Below, in pieces: positions 35,001 to 42,650 of a stretch of 64,000 nucleotides of DNA. The notes below the pieces were generated by a model. The model ran no database searches and had not been told where the DNA came from. It saw only the letters and a program-made list of their open reading frames with translations. Source of the DNA: Paenibacillus sp. SY21-1 (GTDB lineage Bacteria; Bacillota; Bacilli; Paenibacillales; Paenibacillaceae); contig NZ_STGF01000019.1 of assembly GCF_005222705.1 (NCBI RefSeq), forward strand, positions 20,567-84,566, given 5' to 3'. The stretch's first letter is position 1, and each line of letters starts with the position of its first letter. The position numbers were made by a program, and so were the translations under genes.

Positions 35001-37802
35001 GGCGTCTGCGGACGCGTTTAAATCGGCGATGTACGGCTTGCCCGGAGGGCTCTCCCTATCGTATCGCTCCACACGAAGCCAACTGATTAAGGGATCGGTA
35101 TACTGCGTCGTATTTCTTGCGGAACGCACAACGTCTACTTGCAGCAAACCATCCTTCACTTCGACAGACGGGTAAGTCAAAATGTCCGTTTGCGGATAGG
35201 CTGGCGCAACATATTCCTTCGTCAGCGCTTGACCCTCCAGCACAATGTCCACGTTGCGATTCCGGTTCCCCCATGGATCGGAGAAGCCAAGCTGCACCTT
35301 GTATTTGCCTTCGGGCAGCTCGAACTTGTAGCTAATGCCGCCGGAAGCCGCTGCCGCATTGTAGCGAACAGACTGGAAGCGGTCTCCCGTCGCGCTAACC
35401 CCCGTGCCGACATCCGATGTCCACCCCCAGCTATAGCCGCTTACGGGGTCCGGTCCAAACGCCTGATCGGTAACGCTGTTATAGTCGCCAAGCGGCAGTC
35501 CGGCGGGAGTAGCGGAGGCTCCTGCATCCACGTAATAGGCCAGCGCAGTCTGCCCGCTGTCTGAGCGCTCCTCATAGGTAGATGAAACGACAAGCGACGG
35601 CAGCGTTTCTCGTCCGTTAACGACGCCAACTACGACAGCGTAATAGGTTGTATTCGGTAGCAAGCCCGTCAGCAGGGCGCTGCCTTCGCTCACCTTTTTC
35701 ACATAGTTGTAGCTGCCGCGCTGCGAGCCGTATTTCACCAAATACTCGCTGGCTCCGGCCACACCCTCGAACGTTAATTGAATTCCTTTCTCCTTCACCG
35801 CTACAGAATTGACCACAGGCGCTGCCGGCGCATCTCCCACGTCACCTGAAATAGTCACCGCCCGGTCAATCGAAATGTAGCTATCCGTTGCATCGGCATG
35901 CTTCTCTCCCGTAACCGTAACCTTTACTTGATGCGACCCTTCTGTCGATAGTATGCCGCTGTCGAAGAAGAGTGCATTATCCTTCCTGGACCCGGAGTAC
36001 AGATCCACTCTGCGCGGCGTTCCTCCGTCGATGGAAATTTCCGCAATGCCGGAATCCGGAGATTGTGTGCCGTATAGCTTTACCCTGTTGCCTGTAAAGG
36101 TTAGTTCAAGGTACTCGTCGGCAGCGTTTGCGTAGTGAGTATCCTTCGAATAGTTTCCGGACTGACTGTCATAATACGTCCAGCCATCGCTGTACGAAAA
36201 TACATCGCTGCCCGTTCCTTTTACATTGTCATTAATGATTTTGGACTTGGCTCCCGCATAGGACGCTTGATCAATGACATAGGTTGTTAAGGAGTTGGGC
36301 GGCAGCGTTACGTTCATAGCCGAAGCTTCAATCGAAATGTCTGCGATTCGCTCCGCGGCTTCCGTATCCGATGTTCGATATCCTTGCGCAGTTGCGCTGA
36401 TGCGGTCGAATTTATCCAAGTTAAACGACGTGTTTTTTTCGCCTCCCGTAAAATTGGACACGACCAGCACAAGCTTTCCGTCAGGCCCCGTCGCGGCTAT
36501 GACGTCATTGCTGTTCGTCTCGATAATCGTATAGCCGGGTTTAATAAATTTGCTGAACTGCTTCATCACGTAATATTGCTTGGTCAAAATATAATCGCCC
36601 TTATGAAAAACAAAATCAGGACCGTAAGCCGCAGACAAATCCAGATCCGAATAATCCGCGTTGATGAGGCCCCAGCTTCCCGGAACGCCCCACGGTGTCA
36701 TATAGTCCGGGCCTTTGTTCAAGTTCACAAAATTCTCCACGCGATCCTCGACAGCCTGCCAGATGACCCAGGCGCTTGCGCCCATATCCTTCAAATCCTT
36801 GAAAATCATGTTGGCAAGAGGAATCGCCGGCTCCATCTTCTCCAAGCTGAACGGAACATATCCGGTGCTTACCTCGGACATCCACAGCGGCTTCTTCTCT
36901 CCTAAAGCGAGATCCCGCAGCTGATAACGTTTCGAGCCGCTATACACATGCGTTTGTATCCGCTCGATCATATCCTTCGTAGCCTGATCGAACGAATGGT
37001 ACGTATTAATCGAATGATCAATGCTCGTCTCGTCGGAGGCTACGATTTTGGCGCGCAGCCCCTCTTCTTGAAGCCGCTGCTGCAGCTTCTTGATAATGAC
37101 TTGCTGTACGGCGGGGCTGAAGTAAGCCCCCTCTTGATTGCCGCCTTTCTTCCAGTAGCCCGACACCGGTTCGTTAAATGGATCGATATGATCGAATTCA
37201 ACGCCCTCATTGTCTTTGAAATGCTTCAGCATCTCGACCAGATAGCGGACAAAAAGATCATAATTTTCGGGCGCCAAATTCTCGTCGAAGGCGCCTACGT
37301 TGCCTGCCGCGCTGCCGCTGATCGTCATCCACCATGGCGGCGAATTGACCTGCGCCTCCATGTAGTCGACATTATAATTGTCGATCAAATCCTTAATAAC
37401 CCATTCTTGTCCCTGATCGATATTCTCGTGATCATAGACAATTTCTTCTGTCGCTTCATCGTAGCTTGTCGCTCTGCTCAGCATTTTGCGGGCGGGATGC
37501 ATCGTCGAATCAAGCTCCGGATCGGTTGAACTGCCCCCGAAATTATAACGGATAATGTTTAGATCCAGCCCTTCCTCGCCAAACACCAGATCCATGATTT
37601 CCCTTCGGACAGGCTCGTCCCATGTCCCGACCTGACCGGCCCACCAGACCAGATTCGTCCCCCAGCCGTCCATCGTCTGATGCTCAATGCCCGGATCTAC
37701 AGCAATGAGCTCGGCCGCCTGCGCCCGCTTAGGTTCTAGCGTTAATCCCGAGGCTAGTACGGCTGCGCTTAGGCAGATCGGCAGCATCTTCTTCTTCCAC
37801 AT
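32094..37802 (-). CDS. S-layer-anchored multidomain GH30 glycoside hydrolase
   Basis: The 1902-residue protein has a signal peptide (1-30), a GH30 catalytic domain (about 32-512; acid/base Glu211 in FNEP, nucleophile Glu310 in WMSEVS), a carbohydrate-binding-like beta domain (513-652), FN3 (658-745), a malectin-like domain (752-912), FN3 (918-1007), a second malectin-like domain (1014-1174), four Big_2 Ig-like domains (about 1178-1510), a Pro/Thr linker and three SLH domains (1720-1902). The SPPWWM and SGSAAGN segments resemble beta-1,6-galactanase-type GH30. ATG 37802 has GAGGGG upstream and is chosen over an upstream start that lacks a signal peptide. It acts at the cell surface. Confidence 0.92.
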   Translation of the reverse strand: MWKKKMLPICLSAAVLASGLTLEPKRAQAAELIAVDPGIEHQTMDGWGTNLVWWAGQVGTWDEPVRREIMDLVFGEEGLDLNIIRYNFGGSSTDPELDSTMHPARKMLSRATSYDEATEEIVYDHENIDQGQEWVIKDLIDNYNVDYMEAQVNSPPWWMTISGSAAGNVGAFDENLAPENYDLFVRYLVEMLKHFKDNEGVEFDHIDPFNEPVSGYWKKGGNQEGAYFSPAVQQVIIKKLQQRLQEEGLRAKIVASDETSIDHSINTYHSFDQATKDMIERIQTHVYSGSKRYQLRDLALGEKKPLWMSEVSTGYVPFSLEKMEPAIPLANMIFKDLKDMGASAWVIWQAVEDRVENFVNLNKGPDYMTPWGVPGSWGLINADYSDLDLSAAYGPDFVFHKGDYILTKQYYVMKQFSKFIKPGYTIIETNSNDVIAATGPDGKLVLVVSNFTGGEKNTSFNLDKFDRISATAQGYRTSDTEAAERIADISIEASAMNVTLPPNSLTTYVIDQASYAGAKSKIINDNVKGTGSDVFSYSDGWTYYDSQSGNYSKDTHYANAADEYLELTFTGNRVKLYGTQSPDSGIAEISIDGGTPRRVDLYSGSRKDNALFFDSGILSTEGSHQVKVTVTGEKHADATDSYISIDRAVTISGDVGDAPAAPVVNSVAVKEKGIQLTFEGVAGASEYLVKYGSQRGSYNYVKKVSEGSALLTGLLPNTTYYAVVVGVVNGRETLPSLVVSSTYEERSDSGQTALAYYVDAGASATPAGLPLGDYNSVTDQAFGPDPVSGYSWGWTSDVGTGVSATGDRFQSVRYNAAAASGGISYKFELPEGKYKVQLGFSDPWGNRNRNVDIVLEGQALTKEYVAPAYPQTDILTYPSVEVKDGLLQVDVVRSARNTTQYTDPLISWLRVERYDRESPPGKPYIADLNASADAEATISFIEGSGADYYKIKYGTSPGVYTQETVLADGLKKTIPNLAPGIRYYFAIAGVNTYGEGELSEEASITTNAATAVSNLMYYTVLGGGALPSGEAFGLLQGPYMDPVSSPVAADAVTGYTWGITNRADVAGAWSTGPYGGFGYTNITAAGEGLTYSFELPNGLYDVSLGFHDPWGVTNRNMDIMINGTKTATENAISSGTKTYADQAVTNGVMTIGIVNPTPTQNVAPGLSMIKIKLKQGMAVNRKSLELRENEAFILKTMVKSDVVAEPTLQWTSSNEDIVTVENGVVHGVAAGTATIHAAVQGEADMNASVEVTVAESNSTTVPVANVSLNQASLTEAGNTTLQATVNPSNASNPAIVWTTDDPSIATVEANGLSANVSVLKPGRAIIRATSAADPSKYAAARIHVPVSVEQLSLNVDQLVLAKGQAAPLAVAAKPAASNVGSLAWESSDTNIATVDAEGNVTAVQEGMAAIKVTNGTVSASAVVTVRKPVTGVALDRKQLALAAGSELQLAAGVQPADATLQEVIWSSDKPAIASMDNNGKLTAHRPGIVTITVTTLDGYYKDTLTATVTAMPGGGTTTNPPTPTPTADPRAVTVSEQWLRVEAVKDKPTINIDAQEQDLIQVSLPLNAAELLGGKPLGFAVGDMHLLIPGSTLADLGNVLENSAGQEGLIALTIHKLAPNGIDETLFKAQARYNADIRAVGDVYEFKLEVIPAAGKAIEMTTFNEPLLLSLEMKSSSELAGIYYIGEDGVLTYVGGHRSGDKLEAELSHFSMYAVLEYEKRFEDLPAGHWAHRAVQAMAAKGIIAGVTEKRFNPQGDITRAEFSAMISRVLGLQAVEGESAFADVPSDSWYADAVGAAHEAGIVFGRSGNRFAPEATVTRQEMAAILVRAYKYSIGSTTIEVEQSSYSDEESISTWAKNSVDLAASLKLLIGSNGQFKPFAYTKRAEAAQAIFNLLNTLERA

Positions 37803-37828
37803 ATTTATCCCCTCATTCCAGCAATGAA

Positions 37829-37842
37829 TTAAGCGCTTACAT
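37829..37842 (-). promoter_or_regulatory. cre-like site upstream of GH30
   Basis: ATTAAGCGCTTACA has the symmetrical AAGCGCTT core of cre sites and two mismatches to the consensus. It is 27 bp before the start codon. Confidence 0.35.
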
Positions 37843-37941
37843 GAATATAGTAATCGTTTGCCCGTTGTGCCAACAATGAATATCCGGCTGTCAATCCCGA
37901 CAATCAGGCTATTCTTGTGCCCATCGCATCGATATGGCAAG

Positions 37942-37982
37942 AAAAAAAGACATTCGCCTTTATCATTTTGGCGAATGTCTTT
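37942..37982 (-). terminator. Minus-strand terminator below the 51-bp repeat array
   Basis: AAAGACATTCGCC (37946-37958) pairs with GGCGAATGTCTTT (37970-37982). On the minus strand TTTTTTT follows; on the plus strand there is no T run. No recognised minus-strand gene lies upstream except the repeat array, which implies that the array is transcribed on this strand. Confidence 0.8.
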
Positions 37983-38022
37983 CTGTCATTGTTAAGTCCT
38001 TGCTTCCCGCCTCCTAAAGGCG

Positions 38023-38551
38023 CGCGCTACATTCACATTTCCAACTATTTTCGCTTCAGGGAGCTCCAAATGACGCGCTACATTCACATTTCTAACTATT
38101 TGCGCTCCAAGTACCCCCAAATGACGCGCTACATTCACATTTCTAACTATTTGCGCTCCAGGAAGCCCCAAATGACGCGCTACATTCACATTTCTAACTA
38201 TTTTCGCTCCAGGAAGCCCCAAATGACGCGCTACATTCACATTTCTAACTGTTTTCGCTCCAGAGAGCTCCAGATGACGCGCTACATTCACATTTCTAAC
38301 TGTTTTCGCTCCAGAGAGCTCCAGATGACGCGCTACATTCACATTTCTAACTATTTTCGCTCCAGGGAGCTCCAAATGACGCGCTACATTCACATTTCTA
38401 ACTGTTTTCGCTCCAGAGAGCTCCAAATGACTCGCTACATTCACATTTCTAACTATTTGCGCCCCAGGGAGCTCCAAATGACTCGCTACATTCACATTTC
38501 TAACTATTTCAGGGAGCTCCAAATGACTCGCTACATTCACATTTCCAACTA
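38023..38551. repeat. Eleven-copy 51-bp tandem repeat array
   Basis: The core CTACATTCACATTT begins at 38027, 38078, 38129, 38180, 38231, 38282, 38333, 38384, 38435, 38486 and 38531. Nine intervals are exactly 51 bp and the last is 45 bp. The first half of each unit is nearly invariant; changes cluster in the second half. Since 51 and 45 are multiples of 3, one frame is open on each strand. Plus units read RYIHISNYFRSRELQMT; minus units read RNVNVARHLELPGAKIV. Neither frame has a ribosome site: the plus start lies below the terminator and the minus start (TTG 38612) has no SD. I therefore annotate it as a repeat, not a gene. Confidence 0.92.
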
Positions 38552-38593
38552 ATTTGCCGGTGTGAAAAGTCGAGAAAAATCTGCTACTTTGGT

Positions 38594-38622
38594 ACAATAA
38601 ACAAAGGACCAAATACTACCAA
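38594..38622 (-). promoter_or_regulatory. Candidate minus-strand promoter reading into the repeat array
   Basis: On the minus strand -35 TTGGTA (complement of 38617-38622) and -10 TATTGT (complement of 38594-38599) have a 17-bp spacer. Each matches the consensus in 4 of 6 positions. It would start a transcript across the array to the terminator at 37942-37982, about 640 nt. Confidence 0.35.
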
Positions 38623-38638
38623 TAAAGGAGGTGGGTAG

Positions 38639-39091
38639 ATGCAGGTACTATATAGAGAAGTCATAACAGCATCATTTGCCGGCACCATCCATTCCGTACT
38701 GCTCGCTTTATCGTTTCCTTCACTATTTATACAACCAGCTGATGATTCAGCCTTTTTTTCAAGTGCGATTACGACTATTCCAACTTACTTGGTATATGTT
38801 TTGCCCGTTATATACACCTATGGCATAGCATGCTCCATCGCAAGCGACAAAATCGGACATTTACTAGCAAAAAAGAGCAACGAGCCGCGAGTTGGAAAAA
38901 TGGTTTCGGGCTCGCTGCATCTTGTCTTTGGCCTTGTCTTGTTATGGTTCAGCCTTATTGGCGCAATTATTTTTTTCGTGATTGACCACATTCTACTAAG
39001 GTTGAATAGGCCATATACGCTTCTAGTGGCCTTAATGAGCGCATTATGTCCAATCCTATTGCTGGGTGCATGTATTTGGTTGGCAGCCTAG
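38639..39091 (+). CDS. Small membrane protein, unknown
   Basis: The 150-residue product has four hydrophobic segments (about 10-30, 45-68, 88-115 and 122-148) separated by a short basic loop (SDKIGHLLAKKSNEPRVGK). I do not recognise the family. AAAGGAGGTG lies 5-6 nt before the ATG, an excellent ribosome site, so the gene is probably real. Its last bases overlap the stop of the convergent gene at 39088. Confidence 0.65.
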   Translation: MQVLYREVITASFAGTIHSVLLALSFPSLFIQPADDSAFFSSAITTIPTYLVYVLPVIYTYGIACSIASDKIGHLLAKKSNEPRVGKMVSGSLHLVFGLVLLWFSLIGAIIFFVIDHILLRLNRPYTLLVALMSALCPILLLGACIWLAA

Positions 39092-39573
39092 TTGCCTTCA
39101 CTAGCCTGAGAATGGAGCAATTTATTGATTTGTTCGTCGTACTCTTCGCGATCAAAAACCATGCTTGGTATTTTATCCAGCCAGTTGACGCTTGCTCCTA
39201 TATATTTATAGCTCCGAATAAGCTCCTCCCCGGTGCTCTGATCCAATCCCATTCTGCTCCACCTGATACAACTGCCTTCTTGTATGACTTCCGCAATGAT
39301 CAAGGTACACCATAAGTCGCAATCATCAGGGCACATGAATAGGGGAAGCATGACTATTGGATCGCGTGACAGGTATCGACTTAACACTAATGTCCTTTCT
39401 CTCGAATCCTCCAGCCAGTCTGGCATAGTCGGAACCAGGCCCTCACAGTTGATTTCCGAGTATTGAGCATGGAGCAAAGCATCCAAGGAAACGCCATCAA
39501 CTTTTATTCCGTAATGCTCATTAAGGCAATATTTACTATGCATCTTTACTACTTCCAGTTTATTCTTTTTCAT
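39088..39573 (-). CDS. Hypothetical soluble protein
   Basis: A 161-residue hydrophilic, acidic protein that I cannot assign to a family. It contains KYCLNEHYGIKVDGVSLD near the start, a CPDDCDLWCTLIIAEV segment with three Cys, then RWSRMGLDQSTGEEL. The last part, WLDKIPSMVFDREEYDEQI, looks like a surface helix. Size, composition and isolated position resemble small immunity-type or housekeeping unknowns, but nothing supports a specific role. No membrane segment or signal peptide is present. Confidence 0.6.
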   Translation of the reverse strand: MKKNKLEVVKMHSKYCLNEHYGIKVDGVSLDALLHAQYSEINCEGLVPTMPDWLEDSRERTLVLSRYLSRDPIVMLPLFMCPDDCDLWCTLIIAEVIQEGSCIRWSRMGLDQSTGEELIRSYKYIGASVNWLDKIPSMVFDREEYDEQINKLLHSQASEGN

Positions 39574-39806
39574 TTCATTACCTCTCGGCTGCCTGTATCT
39601 TAAAACGCGCTAGAATATAAAACAGCAATAGCTGCGGACATAGGCCTATCGTTCGTCTATCTCATCTTGCTTCTTTAATGGCTCATTCAATATCAAACAT
39701 CCGCTCACCCTATTTCATCGTCTTCCATTCCCTATTCGCTAAATTACCTAGCATTACAGCTCCTCGTAGATTTGAATTGCTATACTTTTCGCAGCCTCCC
39801 TCAGGG

Positions 39807-40021
39807 CTACAAATAGTCCCTATTGCCATCAATATACGGCCAAATACGCTGCATTTGCCGCTTCCAGAAGTCCAAGCGAATATAGGCTTCGTTTAAGCGG
39901 TGAAAGCCGGTTCGGTCAAACGCCGTTCCCGATTGGCGGTCCAGCTCCTGCTGCAATTGCAGACCCCCGTCCTTTTTCCTTCTAACGATAAGTCCCCGCA
40001 CTTGGTGGTCGGCTAAAAGCG
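39807..40021 (-). pseudogene. 3' part of the IS-interrupted nuclease-like gene
   Basis: About 70 codons with normal codon use, reading VRRKKDGGLQLQQEL, then RTGFHRLNEAYIRLDFWK and ending WPYIDGNRDYL. It lies immediately beyond the right end of the IS200/IS605 element, on the strand of the gene truncated at the other end (41740-42500). The two parts rejoin in frame if one base is added or removed at the junction, so a small frame defect or a misplaced boundary must be assumed. Confidence 0.55.
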
Positions 40022-40200
40022 GTGAACTACCAACCACCTAAGAGGTGGTGGCTTCTTGGTCAATAGAGCTACTGCTCTAAGTTTACCCAAGCTTACAGGT
40101 TAGTCCCTAACCCATAGGTTGCCATATTTACATGGCTAGTTTCAGAAGGTTTTGAGCCGCATTTACGTCTCTGTCATGATGTATCTTACATTCTGGACAA
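40022..40200 (-). ncRNA. Candidate omega RNA (reRNA) of TnpB
   Basis: In IS200/IS605 elements the TnpB guide RNA is made from the 3' end of tnpB and the right end, and the guide begins just past the element. Here that region includes the right-end hairpin and the guide would start at about 40021, reading GCTTTTAGCCGACC or one base earlier. Position is inferred from the family; the 5' limit is approximate. Confidence 0.35.
40033..40049. repeat. Right-end hairpin of the IS element
   Basis: ACCACCT (40033-40039) pairs with AGGTGGT (40043-40049) around a 3-base loop, the subterminal palindrome recognised by TnpA. Confidence 0.7.
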
Positions 40201-41207
40201 GTCCATTCACGCAAGGCGAGATTCTTCACCTCTACATGTTTGTAACCGCAACACGAGCAAAGTTGACTGCTCGCATAGTTCCTAGGTGCAATAATAATAT
40301 CTCTACCGTACCACCCAGCCTTGTATTCAAGCATCGAACGGAACATGCTCCATGATACTTCACTGATTGCCTTTGCAAGCTTATGATTCTGGATCATCTT
40401 CTTCACTCTAAGGTCTTCCATGACAATGACTTGGTTTTCGCTAATCATCTTGGAAGATACTTTGTGCAAGAAGTCTTGACGCTGATTGCTAATCTTTTCA
40501 TGCAATCTTGCAACTTTCAGCCTAGCCTTATGACGGTTATTGCTTCCTTTCTTCTTGCGAGACAAATCTTTTTGCAATTTAGCTAATCGCTTTTCAGACT
40601 TGAGAAGGTACTTAGGATTGGCAGTTACTTTACCATCTGAAGTAATAGCGAATGCTTTCAGTCCAAGATCAACGCCAATTCTAGTGTCTAGTTTAGGCAT
40701 AGGCTGAATATCTGTTTCCACCAGTACAGATGCATAATACTTGCCTGATGGTGTTTTAGATAGGGTGCAGGACTTAATGAGTCCAGTGAATGGACGGTGC
40801 AACTTGATAGAAATTTTACTTTTTAGTTTTGGGATTCGTAGAAATCCATCCTGGACGGAAATCGTTCCTTTTTGGTTATTCGTTGTGTAGCTATGCTTAT
40901 TCGTCTTCTTGCTCTTATACGTTGGAAAGCCAACCTTTGGATCACGAAAAAAGTTCTTATATGCTTTTTCCACATTCAATTGAGCATTGGCAAGTGCAAG
41001 ACTGTCCACTTCTTTCAGCCAATCGAATTCCTTTTTGTATGGAGCAGGTGTATTCCCGAGCATCTTTCCCGTTTCTTTATAATGGTCAATCTTGTCTGCA
41101 AGCATTCGATTGCAGATGAATCGAACAGAACCGAACGTTTTTGCAAAGTAAAGCTGCTGTTCACTATTCGGATAGATGCGATACTTGTAAGCTTTCAGCA
41201 ATGCCAT
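40128..41207 (-). CDS. tnpB: TnpB, RNA-guided nuclease of IS200/IS605
   Basis: The 359-residue protein has an N-terminal OrfB_IS605 HTH region (YKYRIYPNSEQQ), RuvC-like catalytic residues Asp in GVDLGLKAF, Glu in VIVMEDLRVK and Asp in HDRDVNAAQN, and a zinc ribbon with CSCC and CPEC. All the residues needed for cleavage are present and the length is close to that of other TnpBs in this group. It starts directly after the tnpA stop (TGAATG). It may still be active, although its partner transposase is frameshifted. Confidence 0.93.
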   Translation of the reverse strand: MALLKAYKYRIYPNSEQQLYFAKTFGSVRFICNRMLADKIDHYKETGKMLGNTPAPYKKEFDWLKEVDSLALANAQLNVEKAYKNFFRDPKVGFPTYKSKKTNKHSYTTNNQKGTISVQDGFLRIPKLKSKISIKLHRPFTGLIKSCTLSKTPSGKYYASVLVETDIQPMPKLDTRIGVDLGLKAFAITSDGKVTANPKYLLKSEKRLAKLQKDLSRKKKGSNNRHKARLKVARLHEKISNQRQDFLHKVSSKMISENQVIVMEDLRVKKMIQNHKLAKAISEVSWSMFRSMLEYKAGWYGRDIIIAPRNYASSQLCSCCGYKHVEVKNLALREWTCPECKIHHDRDVNAAQNLLKLAM

Positions 41208-41607
41208 TCATCCTTTCATGCCTTGGTTTTCGATGTACTTCTTGATGACGTCTATCGGTGCTCCACCAGTTGTGAGCAAACAATAGGAACGTGACCAAAA
41301 ATACTCTTTCCAAAGCGATTTTCGAATGATAGGAAATTCCTTCTTGATAAGCCTAGAGGATGCACTTTTGTATGCGCCTAAGGAACTTGGAAATGTTCGT
41401 ATGGGGATGCGTCTTCATGAGAACGTGAACATGATCTTTATCATGATTCCACCCCTGAAGCGTGATTTTGTAGGTTGGTTGAATGGACTCAAACTCTTTC
41501 AAACGCTCGGATATTTCAGCGGTAATGACTTTCTTACGATATTTGATGACTAGAATCAAGTGATAGTTCAATAAGAACACTGAGTGATTATTTGAGTCTA
41601 ATTTCAT
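41208..41607 (-). pseudogene. tnpA: TnpA transposase, frameshifted
   Basis: The first 84 codons read normally and contain the HUH motif in DKDHVHVLMK. At about 41378-41383 the sequence TTCCTTAGGCGCATAC has one T too many compared with the family reading KFLGAYKSASSRL. The original frame then stops at 41353. The continuing frame encodes SASSRLIKKEFP, LWKEYFWSRSYCLLTTGGA and DVIKKYIENQG with the catalytic Tyr, then the stop at 41208. A Y1 HUH transposase broken by one base. Confidence 0.85.
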
Positions 41608-41702
41608 TGATTACACTGACTCTCCTAAGATACGACTGAATAATTTTATCATAGAATCTTAAGTGATAGGAGTCAATGTAGATCAGACCGTTGCCATTCA
41701 TC

Positions 41703-41722
41703 CCCCACTTTAGAAGATGGGG
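41703..41722. repeat. Left-end hairpin of the IS element
   Basis: CCCCA-CTT (41703-41710) pairs with AAG-TGGGG (up to 41722) with one bulged A. It lies upstream of tnpA, as the left-end recognition hairpin should. Confidence 0.65.
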
Positions 41723-41739
41723 AATTCTGACAACTAACG

Positions 41740-42500
41740 GTTAAAAAATGGCTTCTGGGCTTGTCGTTACGTTTATATTCAATACAATCGCCGCGCTTCG
41801 GGATGCTGGCCGTTACGCTCCTCCTCCATTCCGCATGGCTCATAATGTACGCATGAATTTCTTTTGCCATATTCCGTTCCTCTTCCGTAGGAAACAGCCG
41901 AAAAATATCCTCGAACTCCAGGCTGTCCTTTGCAATGCAATTATTCATGCCAAACTCTAAAAACTGCTGAATAAGCCAGCAGGACAGCTTATCGTTCCTC
42001 TCGACAAGCCTGCTCCGCTCCGCGCCCAAAAATTCAAAAACGTCCTCCCAGGTTATAATCACACATGGCTGTATGCGCTTTGCATGGACCAGCAGACGTT
42101 GATGTCCGTTTAATTGGCTTTGATACAGGCTGTCGTTCCCGATTTTTATTTCAATGACGATTGATGCTTCAGGCGAGCATATGGCGCCGTCTGCAATCGT
42201 TCGAGCCCCGGTCTCTGCATCTTCGTATACCGTTGAAGCTTTGGCGATCGCAAGCACAACCCCGGTTTCCGCGCCGCTCTGAATGCCCGTTCCGACCTGA
42301 AAGCGGAATTCGGGCTGTTCCGACGGCGCCTTGAGCCCAAACCTGCCGCAAAAGGCTTGCAATAAAGAGAGATCCGCATGCTCAAGCACGTTCAGAAACG
42401 CTTTTGTTACGTTATTTTCCAGCTGTCTGGTTGGAGCCTCGTCCGTTTTATCTCGGGATTGTCCTCTATAATATTGAAAATTATTGTTGTAGATGCTCAT
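41740..42500 (-). pseudogene. PD-(D/E)XK nuclease-like gene, 5' part, interrupted by IS
   Basis: The frame runs from ATG 42500 (with GGAGG upstream) and encodes about 253 native residues before entering IS sequence, where it continues for 22 codons to a stop at 41673. A nuclease-like core is visible: IADGAICSPEASIVIEIKI has the Asp and E-x-K of the PD-(D/E)XK fold. The rest is helical and aromatic-rich (WLIQQFLEFGMNN). The 3' part lies beyond the element at 39807-40021. Biological role unknown; isolated members often belong to defence or repair systems, but nothing here proves it. Confidence 0.6.
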
Positions 42501-42650
42501 AGAATCCTCCGTTCAAACGGTTTGATATCGCAGTCCTCCCATACTGCAGGCTTAATTTTGCATTTTTAGGACTGATAGGACTGCATGAATCTAGTTGTTG
42601 CTGGTATAATAGTAGACCTACATAACCAAAGCATACTAAAGGAGAGCGGT

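Larger units (their letters stand above)
40022..41739 (-). mobile_element. IS200/IS605-family element (tnpA-tnpB)
   Basis: The element carries tnpA then tnpB in the same direction. The left end has a hairpin at 41703-41722 and the right end a hairpin at 40033-40049, followed by TAGTTCAC, typical of this family. There are no inverted terminal repeats or target duplication, as expected for single-strand transposition. The base sequence just outside the left end is TTAAC on the minus strand (41740-41744), the likely target. It sits inside a nuclease-like gene. Boundaries are estimated to within a few bases. Confidence 0.8.

Noticed and set aside
38023..38551. CRISPR array
   Set aside because: The sequence between the conserved cores is nearly identical from unit to unit, so there are no unique spacers, and no cas gene is near.
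37917..38552. Plus-strand 211-residue protein made of RYIHISN repeats
   Set aside because: Its start codon lies inside or before a terminator, it lacks a ribosome site and the reading frame is a consequence of the 51-bp period.
37992..38612. Minus-strand 206-residue protein made of RNVNVARHL repeats
   Set aside because: TTG start without a ribosome site; opposing strand is equally open. Kept as an RNA or repeat candidate instead.
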